Positions 52,878-62,813 of a DNA stretch of 64,000 nucleotides are shown piece by piece. The position numbers and the translations under genes were made by a program. Source of the stretch: Chitinophagaceae bacterium (lineage in GTDB: Bacteria > Bacteroidota > Bacteroidia > Chitinophagales > Chitinophagaceae); contig JADJTY010000012.1 of the NCBI GenBank assembly GCA_016710935.1, positions 1 through 64,000 on the forward strand. Direction: 5' to 3'. Within the stretch, counting starts at the first letter, position 1. Each line of letters begins with the position of its first letter. The notes under the pieces were generated by a model, which was given only the letters and a program-made list of their open reading frames with translations, ran no database searches and was not told the origin of the DNA.

Positions 52878-52930
52878 GCAGAATTATTTAAATAATGAAA
52901 AACTTTGCAACAAATTCCGAAATTTGCCAA

Positions 52931-53518
52931 ATGTTTACAGGAATAATAGAGAATACCGGTGTAATTAAAGAAATTATAATTACAGGAACGAACAAGAGTT
53001 TTTGGGTATGCTCTCCCCTGTCCGGAGAATTAAAAGTTGACCAAAGCCTTAGCCACAACGGCGTTTGCCTAACCATTGAAGAAATTAAAGATGGCATGCA
53101 CCGGGTTACAGCCATAGATGAAACCCTGGTAAAGACTAATTTGGGAAGTTGGCAAAAGGATGCTGTCATTAATTTAGAACGCTGTATGCAGCTGAATGGG
53201 CGCCTGGATGGCCATATGGTGCAGGGACATGTTGATTGTACCGCTACCTGCATTGAAGTAACAACTAAAGATGGAAGTTGTGAATTCGTTTTTACTTTTC
53301 CTGCTGAATTTGCTGCATGTATTATTGAAAAGGGGTCAGTAACGGTAAACGGCATAAGCCTAACCTGTTTTAATGTAACAACTGATCGTTTCACAGTAGC
53401 CATCATACCTTATACGTTTCAACATACCAATATGAGTGCTCTTTCAAAAAATGATATGGTGAATATTGAATGGGATGTAATAGGAAAATATGTGAGCCGT
53501 ATACTGTCATTGAAATAA
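52931..53518 (+). CDS. ribE: riboflavin synthase, alpha subunit
   Basis: A 195-residue enzyme from ATG at 52931 (MFTGIIENTGVIKEI, the conserved N-terminus); the longer frame to 52895 is rejected. It dismutates two lumazine molecules to riboflavin and pyrimidine. Two lumazine-binding repeats are seen: SLSHNGVCLTIEEIKDG with LGSWQKDAVINLERCM and NGRLDGHMVQGHVDCTA, then the second half SVTVNGISLTCFNVTTD. Its stop directly abuts the stop of the convergent acyltransferase. No FMN riboswitch is visible in the 96-base upstream gap. Confidence 0.95.
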   Translation: MFTGIIENTGVIKEIIITGTNKSFWVCSPLSGELKVDQSLSHNGVCLTIEEIKDGMHRVTAIDETLVKTNLGSWQKDAVINLERCMQLNGRLDGHMVQGHVDCTATCIEVTTKDGSCEFVFTFPAEFAACIIEKGSVTVNGISLTCFNVTTDRFTVAIIPYTFQHTNMSALSKNDMVNIEWDVIGKYVSRILSLK

Positions 53519-54619
53519 TTAAATTCTTCGCAACCTGTTCTTTAATTTCAAAAAAGGCTTTTCTACAAACTGATAAGATATAGCGGCAATTATATAATTG
53601 GCAATAAGAAATACCACTGTTCGTACAACAGCAGGTGTATCAATTTCAAATCTTTGCAAAAATACCAATCCGAAAGTGAGCACAATGCCATGAAAACAAT
53701 ATAAGCCGTAAGATATTTTTCCTGTATAGATCAGGAAGCGTTGTTTGTTAAGTTTTAAAACAGTTTTATCATTCACCATCTGGTCAATGATAAAAAGACC
53801 TGTATACATGATGAAGATATACCGCATCAATATATCGGACCAAATGCTTAAAAAATCAGCTGAAAAGTAATTGATGCAAAACATCATTAAAAAAAGAAGC
53901 GGTAACAACAACAGAAATAAGATATTCTTTACTGTTGTCATTTTTTTAAATGCTGCAACTACATAACTTTCTTTATGCAGTAAAAGTGCAGCCAGGATGC
54001 CAACGGCAAAATCAAACAGGTATATAAGGGTGTTGTAATATCCATCGCCATTGGTTTGTGCTGCATATAGGGTGTAGGCAATACTTACAGCGGCCAAAAC
54101 TATTACACAAAGCATCATTCTTTTTTGAAATAATAACAGGCATACTCCCCACAATAAATAAAATTGCTCTTCTACAGAAAGTGTCCATAAAAATCTGAGG
54201 AAATATACATGCCCCTCCAGGTAAAAATTTGATATAAAAAACAGGTAATAATAAGCGGGCGGAAGTGTAACCGGCACCTGGAAATAATCCGCAGCATAGG
54301 GCACCACTATAAAAGAAAATATCATTAACAAAATGTAGAGCGGCCAGATACGCAATGCCCGCCTGATAAAATAATTCCCAAAAGAGAAATTACCTTTTAC
54401 CTTATATTCATTTATGCCCAGCCAGGTAAGTAAAAAAGAAGATAGGATAAAAAATACATCAATTGACAAAGCCAGGTTGTTGTACAGATACTGCAACAAC
54501 TCTAAAAAAAATCCGGTGCCAAAATCGGGGTGATAGGCATGAACAAAATAAACTGCCAGAAAAGATAAACCCCTGATAGCGTCAAGCTGCGGAAAATAGT
54601 ATTTTGAGCTGCTACTCAT
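53519..54619 (-). CDS. acyltransferase family 3 (OafA/YrhL type) membrane protein
   Basis: A 366-residue integral membrane protein. It opens YYFPQLDAIRGLSFLAVYFV HAYH, the R-G and H motif of the family, and has about ten membrane segments. FLRFLWTLSVEEQFYLLWG is the conserved SxxxE-F motif. FVEKPFLKLKNRL ends it. Family members acetylate or acylate surface polysaccharides; target unknown. It overlaps the HscA-like gene by one base (TAATG) and so is co-transcribed. Confidence 0.88.
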   Translation of the reverse strand: MSSSSKYYFPQLDAIRGLSFLAVYFVHAYHPDFGTGFFLELLQYLYNNLALSIDVFFILSSFLLTWLGINEYKVKGNFSFGNYFIRRALRIWPLYILLMIFSFIVVPYAADYFQVPVTLPPAYYYLFFISNFYLEGHVYFLRFLWTLSVEEQFYLLWGVCLLLFQKRMMLCVIVLAAVSIAYTLYAAQTNGDGYYNTLIYLFDFAVGILAALLLHKESYVVAAFKKMTTVKNILFLLLLPLLFLMMFCINYFSADFLSIWSDILMRYIFIMYTGLFIIDQMVNDKTVLKLNKQRFLIYTGKISYGLYCFHGIVLTFGLVFLQRFEIDTPAVVRTVVFLIANYIIAAISYQFVEKPFLKLKNRLRRI

Positions 54620-56487
54620 TACACCGAGTCAATTTTATTTCCTGCCAGGTTTTTTTGAATGGCTTCGTCCATTATTCTTTCGGCATAAGGGCGGGAAATA
54701 TCATTCAGTTCTTCTGTTTTGGTCTGTACCAGGTTCTTCTCATTGAGATCCAGTGCCAGCTGCAGTGCCTGCATGGCAAGCGAAGTAGCAGTTACTTCAG
54801 CCGGTGTAAGTTTTTCAAAATTCTTATGCAGAAATTTTTCGGTGGTTTGCAGCAATTGTTCAGCCTCGGTTTTAGCTTCAGTTAATGCACGCAGATCCAT
54901 GTCTTCTTTGGCATGCTCCATAGAATCAAGCAGCATTTTTTCAACGTCTTCATCTGTTAATCCATACTGTGGTTTTACTTCAATAGATTGTTCAACACCA
55001 CTTCGCAATTCTTTTGCATGTACAATCAATATACCATCAGCATTTATTAAAAAACTAATTTCAACCTTGGGCAATCCCGCGGGCATGCCGGGTATGCCCG
55101 TTAAATTAAATTCAGCAAGCCTGCGGTTATCTTTAACCATATCTCTTTCGCCCTGGTAAACGGCAATCTTCATTCCGCTTTGTCCGTCTTTATAAGTTGT
55201 GTATTGCCGGCTGGCTTTTGCTGGTATTTTGGCATTGCGTGGGAGCAATACATCCATCAACCCTCCCATGGTTTCCAAACCAAGCGATAAGGGTGTAATA
55301 TCCAGCAGCAACATATCGGTTGTATTGCCTGCCAGGATATCGGCCTGTATAGCCGCACCCAACGCAACCACTTCATCCGGGTCTACGGAGTCATTCAATT
55401 TTTTTTCAAAAAAAGCACTTACCATTTCTTTTACCAACGGCACCCTGGTGCTTCCGCCCACCATTACAATTTCGTCAACTTCATGCTGTTTTAAGCCGGC
55501 ATCTTTTAACGCATGCTTACAGGACGCGATCGTTCTTTCAACGATGGGCCTTATTAAGTTTTCAAAGCTTTCCCTGCTTAATGAAATTTCGCTTCCTTCA
55601 TAAACAGTTTTAAACAGGTCATTTGATGACAAGTGTTTTTTTGCTTCCTCTGCTTTAAGCCTGAGCACCTGCCTGTGTATCGAAACTTCACCTGCGAATG
55701 TATTTTCCTTCATCCAGTAATCAACAACAGCTGCATCAAAATCATCACCGCCTAAATAAGTATCTCCATGGGTAGACAGTACTTCAAATATTCCACCATC
55801 TATGTTCAGAATTGAAATATCAAAAGTACCACCACCTAGATCATACACAGCAATTGTTTTGGCCTGTCCTCCCCCTTCGGGGGAGTTAGAGGGGGCCCCA
55901 AAACCATATGCAAGGCTGGCTGCGGTTGGTTCATTAATTATACGTAGTACATCAAGCCCTGCCAATTTACCTGCATCCCTTGTAGCCTGGCGTTGAGCAT
56001 CATTAAAATAGGCAGGCACTGTAATGACTGCTTTAGACACGGGTGTTTTTAAAATATGCTCGGCTTGTTTTTTTAACTCTTTTAATATTAATGAAGAAAG
56101 TTCAACAGGTGAATAAAAAATATTTCCAACCTGTACCTTTACCAGCTTATTTTCATCATCAATGATTTTATACGCTAAGGAAGTTGAATTATTTTTTACA
56201 TCATTATAGGTCTTACCCATCAGCCGCTTGGCAGAAAAAACAGTGTTTGCAGGATCAGAAACCAGGTATGGCTTTGCTTCATTGCCAACCGTGATACCGG
56301 CATTTTTTCCAAAATGAATTACGGAAGGAACCAGTGAGCTGCTGTTATGCTCCTTTAATGCCACCGGCTTTTTGCTTTCAGGATGAATGATCGCTACCAG
56401 GCTGTTTGTAGTTCCCAGGTCTATACCTACAATTATTTCTTCCTGCTGCAAACTGCCTGTTGCTATGTTGATAGCGATTTTAGCCAT
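54619..56487 (-). CDS. hscA: HscA-like Hsp70 chaperone, with an in-frame palindromic-element insertion
   Basis: A 622-residue Hsp70. ATPase motifs are IVGIDLGTTNSLVAII, AVITVPAYFNDAQRQATRDA, NEPTAASLAYGF, AVYDLGGGTFDISIL, and VGGSTRVPLVKEMV. The substrate domain has DITPLSLGLETMGG. HscA normally loads iron-sulfur clusters with HscB; no isc genes are seen nearby, so the symbol is by similarity. Between LAYGF and KTIAVYDLGGG lie about 12 extra residues (APSNSPEGGGQ), encoded by a C-rich palindrome (55867-55896). A promoter TACCTTTG lies 20 bases upstream. Confidence 0.85.
   Translation of the reverse strand: MAKIAINIATGSLQQEEIIVGIDLGTTNSLVAIIHPESKKPVALKEHNSSSLVPSVIHFGKNAGITVGNEAKPYLVSDPANTVFSAKRLMGKTYNDVKNNSTSLAYKIIDDENKLVKVQVGNIFYSPVELSSLILKELKKQAEHILKTPVSKAVITVPAYFNDAQRQATRDAGKLAGLDVLRIINEPTAASLAYGFGAPSNSPEGGGQAKTIAVYDLGGGTFDISILNIDGGIFEVLSTHGDTYLGGDDFDAAVVDYWMKENTFAGEVSIHRQVLRLKAEEAKKHLSSNDLFKTVYEGSEISLSRESFENLIRPIVERTIASCKHALKDAGLKQHEVDEIVMVGGSTRVPLVKEMVSAFFEKKLNDSVDPDEVVALGAAIQADILAGNTTDMLLLDITPLSLGLETMGGLMDVLLPRNAKIPAKASRQYTTYKDGQSGMKIAVYQGERDMVKDNRRLAEFNLTGIPGMPAGLPKVEISFLINADGILIVHAKELRSGVEQSIEVKPQYGLTDEDVEKMLLDSMEHAKEDMDLRALTEAKTEAEQLLQTTEKFLHKNFEKLTPAEVTATSLAMQALQLALDLNEKNLVQTKTEELNDISRPYAERIMDEAIQKNLAGNKIDSV
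55867..55896. repeat. palindromic element inside hscA
   Basis: CTCCCCC (55869-55875), TTC, GGGGGAG (55879-55885), then TTAGAGGGGG. The stem is 7 bp, perfect. Similar C-rich palindromes occur in intergenic gaps (42630, 48836). Here it is in frame and encodes SPEGGG. Confidence 0.7.
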
Positions 56488-56506
56488 GTAATGATTGTTT
56501 TATTTA

Positions 56507-56514
56507 CAAAGGTA
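56507..56514 (-). promoter_or_regulatory. promoter -7 box of hscA
   Basis: TACCTTTG on the minus strand, 20 bases upstream of the start, matches TAnnTTTG. Confidence 0.55.
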
Positions 56515-56562
56515 ACACCGATGTACCATAAATTGATTTCACCAGTTGGCCCCTGTATAAAA

Positions 56563-56592
56563 AAGGCTGTCCCGAATGTACGGGACAGCCTG
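56563..56592 (-). terminator. porU2 terminator
   Basis: AGGCTGTCCCG (56564-56574) and CGGGACAGCCT (56581-56591) form an 11-bp perfect stem. Read leftward it is followed by T residues. Confidence 0.85.
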
Positions 56593-56613
56593 GTATAGAT
56601 TACTAATTACTTA

Positions 56614-59600
56614 CTATCGTATAAGCACCATCTTACCATATCCCTTATTAAAGTACTTATCGGTATTATCACCTTCCGCTTTATATTTATCCAGTGCTTT
56701 ACCATTCAGGTTGGTGAGCACCCTGTACAAATAAACACCATTGGCCAGTTTGGCGCCGTACATATCGGTACCATCCCATTTAAACTCGGTAATATTTCTG
56801 CCAACATGTATGGGGCCCAGTTCATCTTTGGTAATTTCCCTTACAATTTTACCGGTAATGGTCAATATCTGTATACGCATGTTCTGCGGCACTTCGCTGC
56901 CTGTAATGGTAAATACAAAAGCTGTTGATGTGGTAAACGGATTGGGATAATTAAGCAGGTTAGAGATCATGGCTTTCGTGATCACCGTAAAGGTTACGTG
57001 ATAATCAATAGCACCAGCCGTATTACCCACCACATCCCTGCCCGATACGATCAGCTCATATTCTCCCTCCTGCGGGAAATAAGGCAGGAAGTCGATGGTA
57101 GCTGTGTTGTTACCGCTTGATAAATTAGCCGGTGTAAAACGCATACTATCCCCAAAACTATAATTGCGTAATGAGCCATCAGGAAAACGAACCTGCACTT
57201 TTATAAAAGCGGTATCGCTTAAAGCAAGGAAGCGGCTTTCATCTTTAAGGTTTACCAGAATATGTGGCTTGGCTGCTACAATATCTTTATTAAGGATATG
57301 TACACCATCAAATGTTACATCCAGCAATGGATTATAGTTATCTGCTTTAACAAAGAGGTTTTTGTAAAGAATATTATTAAAATGATATTGCTCGGGCTGT
57401 GCATTTGCAGGATTAACATCCACAAATATTGTATTCATGCCTGGATAATTCCTGGTATCTATTTTATAATTGATCACCATCGTATCTCCCGAAATCAACA
57501 CTTTGCCTTTTGGTAAAATAATATTGTGCGGTACATTGCTTCTGTCGGTGATGATGAAATTAAACTTCATACTATCTGCAAAAGCAGTTTGACTTATATT
57601 TTTAAATGCCAGTTTGAAGTCTACAATTTCTCCCTGCTCTGCAGTATCCTTCATTACAAAAAGCAAATTTGGTGCAACCGCTCCTTCGGGTATGTACGAA
57701 CCGTTCACTCTCCAGTACCTTAACTGGTTAGGCGTTGCTTTTACCGAATCGGTACTGAGCATCTTTAATTTGAGGTAAGGATATAACTGGGCATTGATCC
57801 AGCTTAATGAGGTATCTACAGCCGGGCGCACAGTTGCCAGCAATGTGGAGTTACCATTTGCATCCAAACCTAAAACCTGCACAGCTACTGAATCGTTTGT
57901 TGGTGTTTCAAGTGCGGTTCCTCTCCAATGCAGTGAGCTCCACTGCAATGCCGGACCAAACCTATCAGAAGTAATATCACCACGCAGGTGGTTGCCGATC
58001 GTATAAAAACTCTCATTCACTATATCAGAGGCATTGGTTGCCACTTTTTGTAAAACTGCCCCTGGTGTACCTTTTTTATAAACAAATACATAGGGTATAA
58101 ATCTGTATAATGAATCAATTTTACTAAACCCGTTAGCTTTTAATTTATGGTATAGGGAATTAACCGGATCGTCTGCCTGCCAGTTGGTATGAAAGCTGGT
58201 GAATGGATTTGCCGGGCTGTTTGTCATAACAACATAATGGCCAACCGGAACAATATTATCCAGGAAATTGATCACATTCTGCCGCTGAGCCAAAGTGGTA
58301 ATCTTAAAATGGAAAAACCCGGTTTTAACTGTACCATTAATGGGTATCGGCCTCACGCTGCCATATAAACCACTGGTTCCGTTATCCGTATTGATCCAGG
58401 CCTTATTGGTTACTGTATCAATAATATAAAAACGCAAAACCTCAGAATTAGGAGCCAACCCCGGACCATAGAATCCTGCCTGTTCTATCAATCCGTCGTT
58501 TCGTAATGAGTAATCATTGGTTTGTGTGGCAGAAGGATAAATTGCTGTACGAACATCAAATTCACGGTTACGTTTATCAAACCTCAGAACCCTGTCCGCA
58601 TCCAGCGATATCTTATTGTAGGTGTTCTTTTTAAATTGATAATAATGCGACTGATTAAATCCGGGCGTGCTGTTAGGTAAATAAACAAATGAAAAATTAT
58701 TCCAGATATAGTTATTGCCCGAGGTTGGCACTGTTGAAGTTCTCCAGTAATACACAGTACTGTCTGTATATGTAATATTGGAGGGTTTAAATTCTATTAC
58801 ACCGCCAACGCCACTGGCATTGTATGTCTTTTTAAATGACGAATTGAATAATTCGGTTGTATCAACTTCCATTACATATTGCCTGGTGCTGCTTAACGGG
58901 TTAGCCGTACTGGCATAGTAAGTTATGTTCTGTTGATTAATGATTGAATAATTGTATGGCGAAATAGGACGAATTTCATCTTCAAAAATGTAAAAATCTT
59001 TGTTTAAAATATTATTTGTTTCAGCGCTTTCGTCTATTTCATTACCATCATCCAGTGTAATGATTAATTTATTAAGCCCTTTGTCGGTTAATGGATTAAT
59101 TGGTACAGTAAGATACAGGGAGTCTTTGTACATCGTTGCCCGTACATACTGTTTGTAAAGGATCTTTATGGTATCATTGGGCAGCCTTTGCTTTACAGTC
59201 ACCCACATCGAGTCTCTTATTGCGCGGCCAATATTCATCATCTTAATATCTATATTAAAACTGTTATCAGCCACCGAAATAATATTGGGAATAAATTTCA
59301 CCAACTGGTCTTCAATCACGTAATCGGGCTTTGCAAAAGTATTTAACTTTAAGGCGGGGTCACCATGCAAATTAATTTCCTCCAGGTGTATCCTCGTATA
59401 ATAATCCAGGCTGCCGGGATTTCCACCCAACTCCTGCATGGTGGCTTTTAACTGGTTACCGATAGTATTGCCATACATGGTTCTGGAAATCTTGTTATAA
59501 AAATTATCATTGTAGAAATTCAGAAATGGTGCAATGCCAAAATGCGTACTGCCTAAAAAACCAATACTGCCTTTGCGATCGAGAAAAACATATTTTTCAG

Positions 59601-61683
59601 ATAATGACATACCCGAGTAATTTACCGGGCGGTTAATATTGAAGGTAAAGAAATTACCTACGGTACAACCACTGATATGCATGAATGGATATTTACCGCT
59701 ATTCTGATAATTTTCGGGATAATTTAAATTGATGGCCAATTCATTGGCCGATGAGTGACCGAAGTATTTTACGTAGCTAAGCCCTTCCTGAAACAATTCA
59801 CTGATACGCTGGCTTTGCTGCTGCTCAATAGTTGACACAGAAGTTTTTGCATAAGTTTCAACATGTGCGCCAAATAAGGTATCCTCTGCTATTGCTTTAT
59901 AACCATTCATGTAAACTCCAAACTGGGCATTTTCCAGACTATCAGATCCGCCAATGGTATGCAGCATATTTTTCATCCATGCTTTTTCTGCAATGGTTTG
60001 CCCCGGTGTTTGTTGAACCTGTTCATATTGTTTCATCTTATCAAGATAAATACCTACTTCGTTTCCGTTAATTGCCCCGATACGGCCAATAGGAACTACA
60101 GGATAACTTAAACCTGGAGCACTTGCCAACAACACATCAGATGCAGGCCAGCCAAAAGTTTGTACCATATCTAACTGCTCGGCAATTGGATTGGACTGGT
60201 TAACTGTATAATCAAGATAACTTAATCCCCTGCCAATGATAAATACATATTTTGGAGCCGGATTAAATTGCTGATTGGCATACATAATAAAATCACGTAT
60301 GGCCGATGGATGTTTTTTAATACCCAATCCAAACTGGTCATTTAATTCATCAATGTTGTAAACTTTGGCATTAAAACCGCCACCGGCAACAGAACTGCGG
60401 TATTGACGGTATAACTCTACATTATTTACTCCGGAACCGTTGTTATAAAGTACCGGGTTACTGATAATCATATAATTACCCTGGTTAGCCGCATTGGCAA
60501 AGTTTACAAAAGTTTTTGAAGATAATGATGCTACAGCCTGTGTGTTGGAAGCATCTCCGCTAATGAGATTAAATCTTCTTAAAGTATCAGTAGAAGGCCC
60601 CAGTACAAATCTTACCTGGCCTGCAACACCGATATCGCCAATTATTCTTTTCCCGCCATTGTAATCGTATAAAATTGGTGCAACACCATTGGTATTAAAA
60701 TTTGTGATCACCAGGTAATTACCCAACGTGTTATCCTTTAATTCAAAATAAAAATTCTTTTCATTATTGAAATTAAAAGTTGCAGGATAAGTAACCGAAA
60801 AACAACTCACCACAATACGGTCTGTTGCAAGGGTTGAGTTGCCATTAATACTTACGCCAATAAAAGATGGGCTGTTTAAAATAGAAAGCGGCAAATTTCT
60901 GATGGTGTCTTTACGGGTATTAAAATAAGGCATGGGCATCAATCCTCCAACCTGGGTACCCTGAATTCTGCACACCAGTTCCCGGGGGTTTAGTGCATTA
61001 CCTACAGCAGAAACTGTAAATGTTACATTATTTTGCGGACCGGCAGTGTACTTGTTAATATTATCCAGCACTTTTGTCAATCCGCAACAGGGCGAAATAT
61101 TATCGCTTGTCCAGCTTTCACCTACATCGTACGAAGATGAGTAAACATACTCGCCGATTACTGCTGCATAACCCTTGTTAATCTGATTTTTATAATGTTG
61201 TTCAATACGGCGCATAAAATAAGGTTCTGCAGGCAGTACATTACCGGCAACCGGATTAGCCGTAGCCAGGTACCGGAGGTTGCTGCCGGTGGCATTAACC
61301 GTAAGAAAATAAGTTGCAGTATCTGTTTCCAGGCTATATTTATCGCACATCTGGTTATCGGGACTGCGGTAGAGTGCTTTATCGGGTTTGCCGTCGTTCA
61401 TCTGGCCCCAAAACTCTATAAAATCACCACTACCTAAAACACCGGTTGGTACAGATGTAAAAATCCGTACTTCTTTTCCATTGCGCCAAAGCTGAAAATT
61501 TTGTGCAGGAATGGAACCCAATCCGGCAGCCGCCAAAACAGGCTGATAAATACGTGTTAAGGTATCTTTTGCCAGTTTAAACTTATAATAAGTTTTGCTG
61601 TAATCAATCCAGCTGTTGTTTAACTGTGCATTACTGTTAAACGCGAGCAGTAAGATAATGGATGCTAATAGAAGTTTTTTCAT
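56614..61683 (-). CDS. type IX secretion C25 (gingipain-family) sortase, PorU2 type
   Basis: A 1689-residue exported protein with signal KKLLLASIILLLAFNSNAQ. The C25 peptidase domain has its catalytic His in VKYFGHSSANELAINL (about residue 642) and Cys in FMHISGCTVGNFFTFN (about 674). Long beta-rich linker domains follow. The C-terminus has LLNYPNPFTTSTAFVF and WDGTDMYGAKLANGVYLYRV, a FlgD-like or type IX sorting-like domain. It exceeds classical PorU (about 1150 residues), so I call it PorU2. It would cleave cargo C-terminal signals at the outer membrane. It directly follows porV2 (20-base gap). Confidence 0.85.
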   Translation of the reverse strand: MKKLLLASIILLLAFNSNAQLNNSWIDYSKTYYKFKLAKDTLTRIYQPVLAAAGLGSIPAQNFQLWRNGKEVRIFTSVPTGVLGSGDFIEFWGQMNDGKPDKALYRSPDNQMCDKYSLETDTATYFLTVNATGSNLRYLATANPVAGNVLPAEPYFMRRIEQHYKNQINKGYAAVIGEYVYSSSYDVGESWTSDNISPCCGLTKVLDNINKYTAGPQNNVTFTVSAVGNALNPRELVCRIQGTQVGGLMPMPYFNTRKDTIRNLPLSILNSPSFIGVSINGNSTLATDRIVVSCFSVTYPATFNFNNEKNFYFELKDNTLGNYLVITNFNTNGVAPILYDYNGGKRIIGDIGVAGQVRFVLGPSTDTLRRFNLISGDASNTQAVASLSSKTFVNFANAANQGNYMIISNPVLYNNGSGVNNVELYRQYRSSVAGGGFNAKVYNIDELNDQFGLGIKKHPSAIRDFIMYANQQFNPAPKYVFIIGRGLSYLDYTVNQSNPIAEQLDMVQTFGWPASDVLLASAPGLSYPVVPIGRIGAINGNEVGIYLDKMKQYEQVQQTPGQTIAEKAWMKNMLHTIGGSDSLENAQFGVYMNGYKAIAEDTLFGAHVETYAKTSVSTIEQQQSQRISELFQEGLSYVKYFGHSSANELAINLNYPENYQNSGKYPFMHISGCTVGNFFTFNINRPVNYSGMSLSEKYVFLDRKGSIGFLGSTHFGIAPFLNFYNDNFYNKISRTMYGNTIGNQLKATMQELGGNPGSLDYYTRIHLEEINLHGDPALKLNTFAKPDYVIEDQLVKFIPNIISVADNSFNIDIKMMNIGRAIRDSMWVTVKQRLPNDTIKILYKQYVRATMYKDSLYLTVPINPLTDKGLNKLIITLDDGNEIDESAETNNILNKDFYIFEDEIRPISPYNYSIINQQNITYYASTANPLSSTRQYVMEVDTTELFNSSFKKTYNASGVGGVIEFKPSNITYTDSTVYYWRTSTVPTSGNNYIWNNFSFVYLPNSTPGFNQSHYYQFKKNTYNKISLDADRVLRFDKRNREFDVRTAIYPSATQTNDYSLRNDGLIEQAGFYGPGLAPNSEVLRFYIIDTVTNKAWINTDNGTSGLYGSVRPIPINGTVKTGFFHFKITTLAQRQNVINFLDNIVPVGHYVVMTNSPANPFTSFHTNWQADDPVNSLYHKLKANGFSKIDSLYRFIPYVFVYKKGTPGAVLQKVATNASDIVNESFYTIGNHLRGDITSDRFGPALQWSSLHWRGTALETPTNDSVAVQVLGLDANGNSTLLATVRPAVDTSLSWINAQLYPYLKLKMLSTDSVKATPNQLRYWRVNGSYIPEGAVAPNLLFVMKDTAEQGEIVDFKLAFKNISQTAFADSMKFNFIITDRSNVPHNIILPKGKVLISGDTMVINYKIDTRNYPGMNTIFVDVNPANAQPEQYHFNNILYKNLFVKADNYNPLLDVTFDGVHILNKDIVAAKPHILVNLKDESRFLALSDTAFIKVQVRFPDGSLRNYSFGDSMRFTPANLSSGNNTATIDFLPYFPQEGEYELIVSGRDVVGNTAGAIDYHVTFTVITKAMISNLLNYPNPFTTSTAFVFTITGSEVPQNMRIQILTITGKIVREITKDELGPIHVGRNITEFKWDGTDMYGAKLANGVYLYRVLTNLNGKALDKYKAEGDNTDKYFNKGYGKMVLIR

Positions 61684-61703
61684 ACCGGTTTTTGTAAAAA
61701 TTT

Positions 61704-62813
61704 TTATTCAATTTCTTTTTTACCCACAATATTGAAACGCAATGAAAATATATGCGTATACAATGGATTTGATTGATTGGCAAGATTTGTAAATGCGTAA
61801 TCGATCATAATGTTTCTGATCTTAAATCCTGCACCTGCACTTGGCTGGTAGATCCACACTTTCTTTTTATTGGTTGTATCACCATCCTGGGTACCTCTTT
61901 GAAAATTGGTGATACCCGCCCTTATAAAAAACACATCACTGATAGATGCCTCCAAACCAATATGTGGATCAATGCTGATGGTATTGCCACTGTAAACGGT
62001 ATTTCTTTTACCGTCAAAAGTCACATCCACATTAGCTTCGGCAGATAGGGTCAATGATTTACCCAATTTAAAATCGTACCCGCCACCAATGATCAAACGG
62101 GGCGCAGTGAGTTCGGTAGATTTAACCGGAATGTCATTTTTTGTGAGGTATAAAATTTCCTTTTCTTTTTCAGTAAAAGTGAATGACCAGGCATTGAAGG
62201 TGGTGGTAACATCCCTGGCTACAATTCCCAGATGCCATTTGTCCCCATGTGCCTGCAGGCCGGCATCCAATCCAAAACCCCAGGCAGATGCAAACTTGCC
62301 CACTTTACGATAAATCACTTTAGCATTTAAACCAAAGCTGATCCTGGTTTTTTCTGTTTCTTTAATTTTTTGTGCAAAGGACAAAAGAAAAGCATAATCC
62401 GCTGTAGAAAAACTCTGAATATTCTCATAATTAACCCTGCCATCTGGCTCCACCAAAAATAATGTGTTGGGAATATCATCTACAGCAAATCTTAAGATAG
62501 AGATACCCAGTGCTCTTTTATTATCTTGTATGGGTTTTGCGGCCGATATGTAATCGTATTTGGCAATGCCGCCAAAATAATCGGCGTGCATGAGGCCAAT
62601 ATTAGCGTTCTCTTTAATACCGGTTAATCCGGCCGGGTTCCAATAGCCTGCTGTAGCATCTTTTGCCGATGCAACCTGCGCACCGCCCATAGCCAGGCCT
62701 CTTGCACCTGCACCGATATTTAAAAATTCATTTGAATATTTGCGTAGTTGTGCAAACAACGATAGGGGCAAGATCAACAGCATCACCATGCACATTTTTT
62801 GGTAGAATCTCAT
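61704..62813 (-). CDS. PorV-family outer membrane protein, partner of PorU2
   Basis: About 369 residues from ATG at 62813 (MRFYQKMCMVMLLILPLSLF); the longer start at 62957 adds unlikely sequence before the signal. It is a FadL-like 14-strand barrel: FLNIGAGARGLAMGGAQVAS and ATAGYWNPAGLTGIK are PorV/PorQ-family hallmarks. The remainder is beta-strand-rich and ends IFSLRFNIVGKKEIE. PorV shuttles substrates to the sortase. Its position next to a PorU-like C25 gene supports a PorU2-PorV2 unit. Confidence 0.88.
   Translation of the reverse strand: MRFYQKMCMVMLLILPLSLFAQLRKYSNEFLNIGAGARGLAMGGAQVASAKDATAGYWNPAGLTGIKENANIGLMHADYFGGIAKYDYISAAKPIQDNKRALGISILRFAVDDIPNTLFLVEPDGRVNYENIQSFSTADYAFLLSFAQKIKETEKTRISFGLNAKVIYRKVGKFASAWGFGLDAGLQAHGDKWHLGIVARDVTTTFNAWSFTFTEKEKEILYLTKNDIPVKSTELTAPRLIIGGGYDFKLGKSLTLSAEANVDVTFDGKRNTVYSGNTISIDPHIGLEASISDVFFIRAGITNFQRGTQDGDTTNKKKVWIYQPSAGAGFKIRNIMIDYAFTNLANQSNPLYTHIFSLRFNIVGKKEIE

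Noticed and set aside
52835..52930. FMN riboswitch upstream of ribE
   Set aside because: The 96-base divergent gap lacks the conserved RFN-element sequences and is mostly rpsU promoter and leader.
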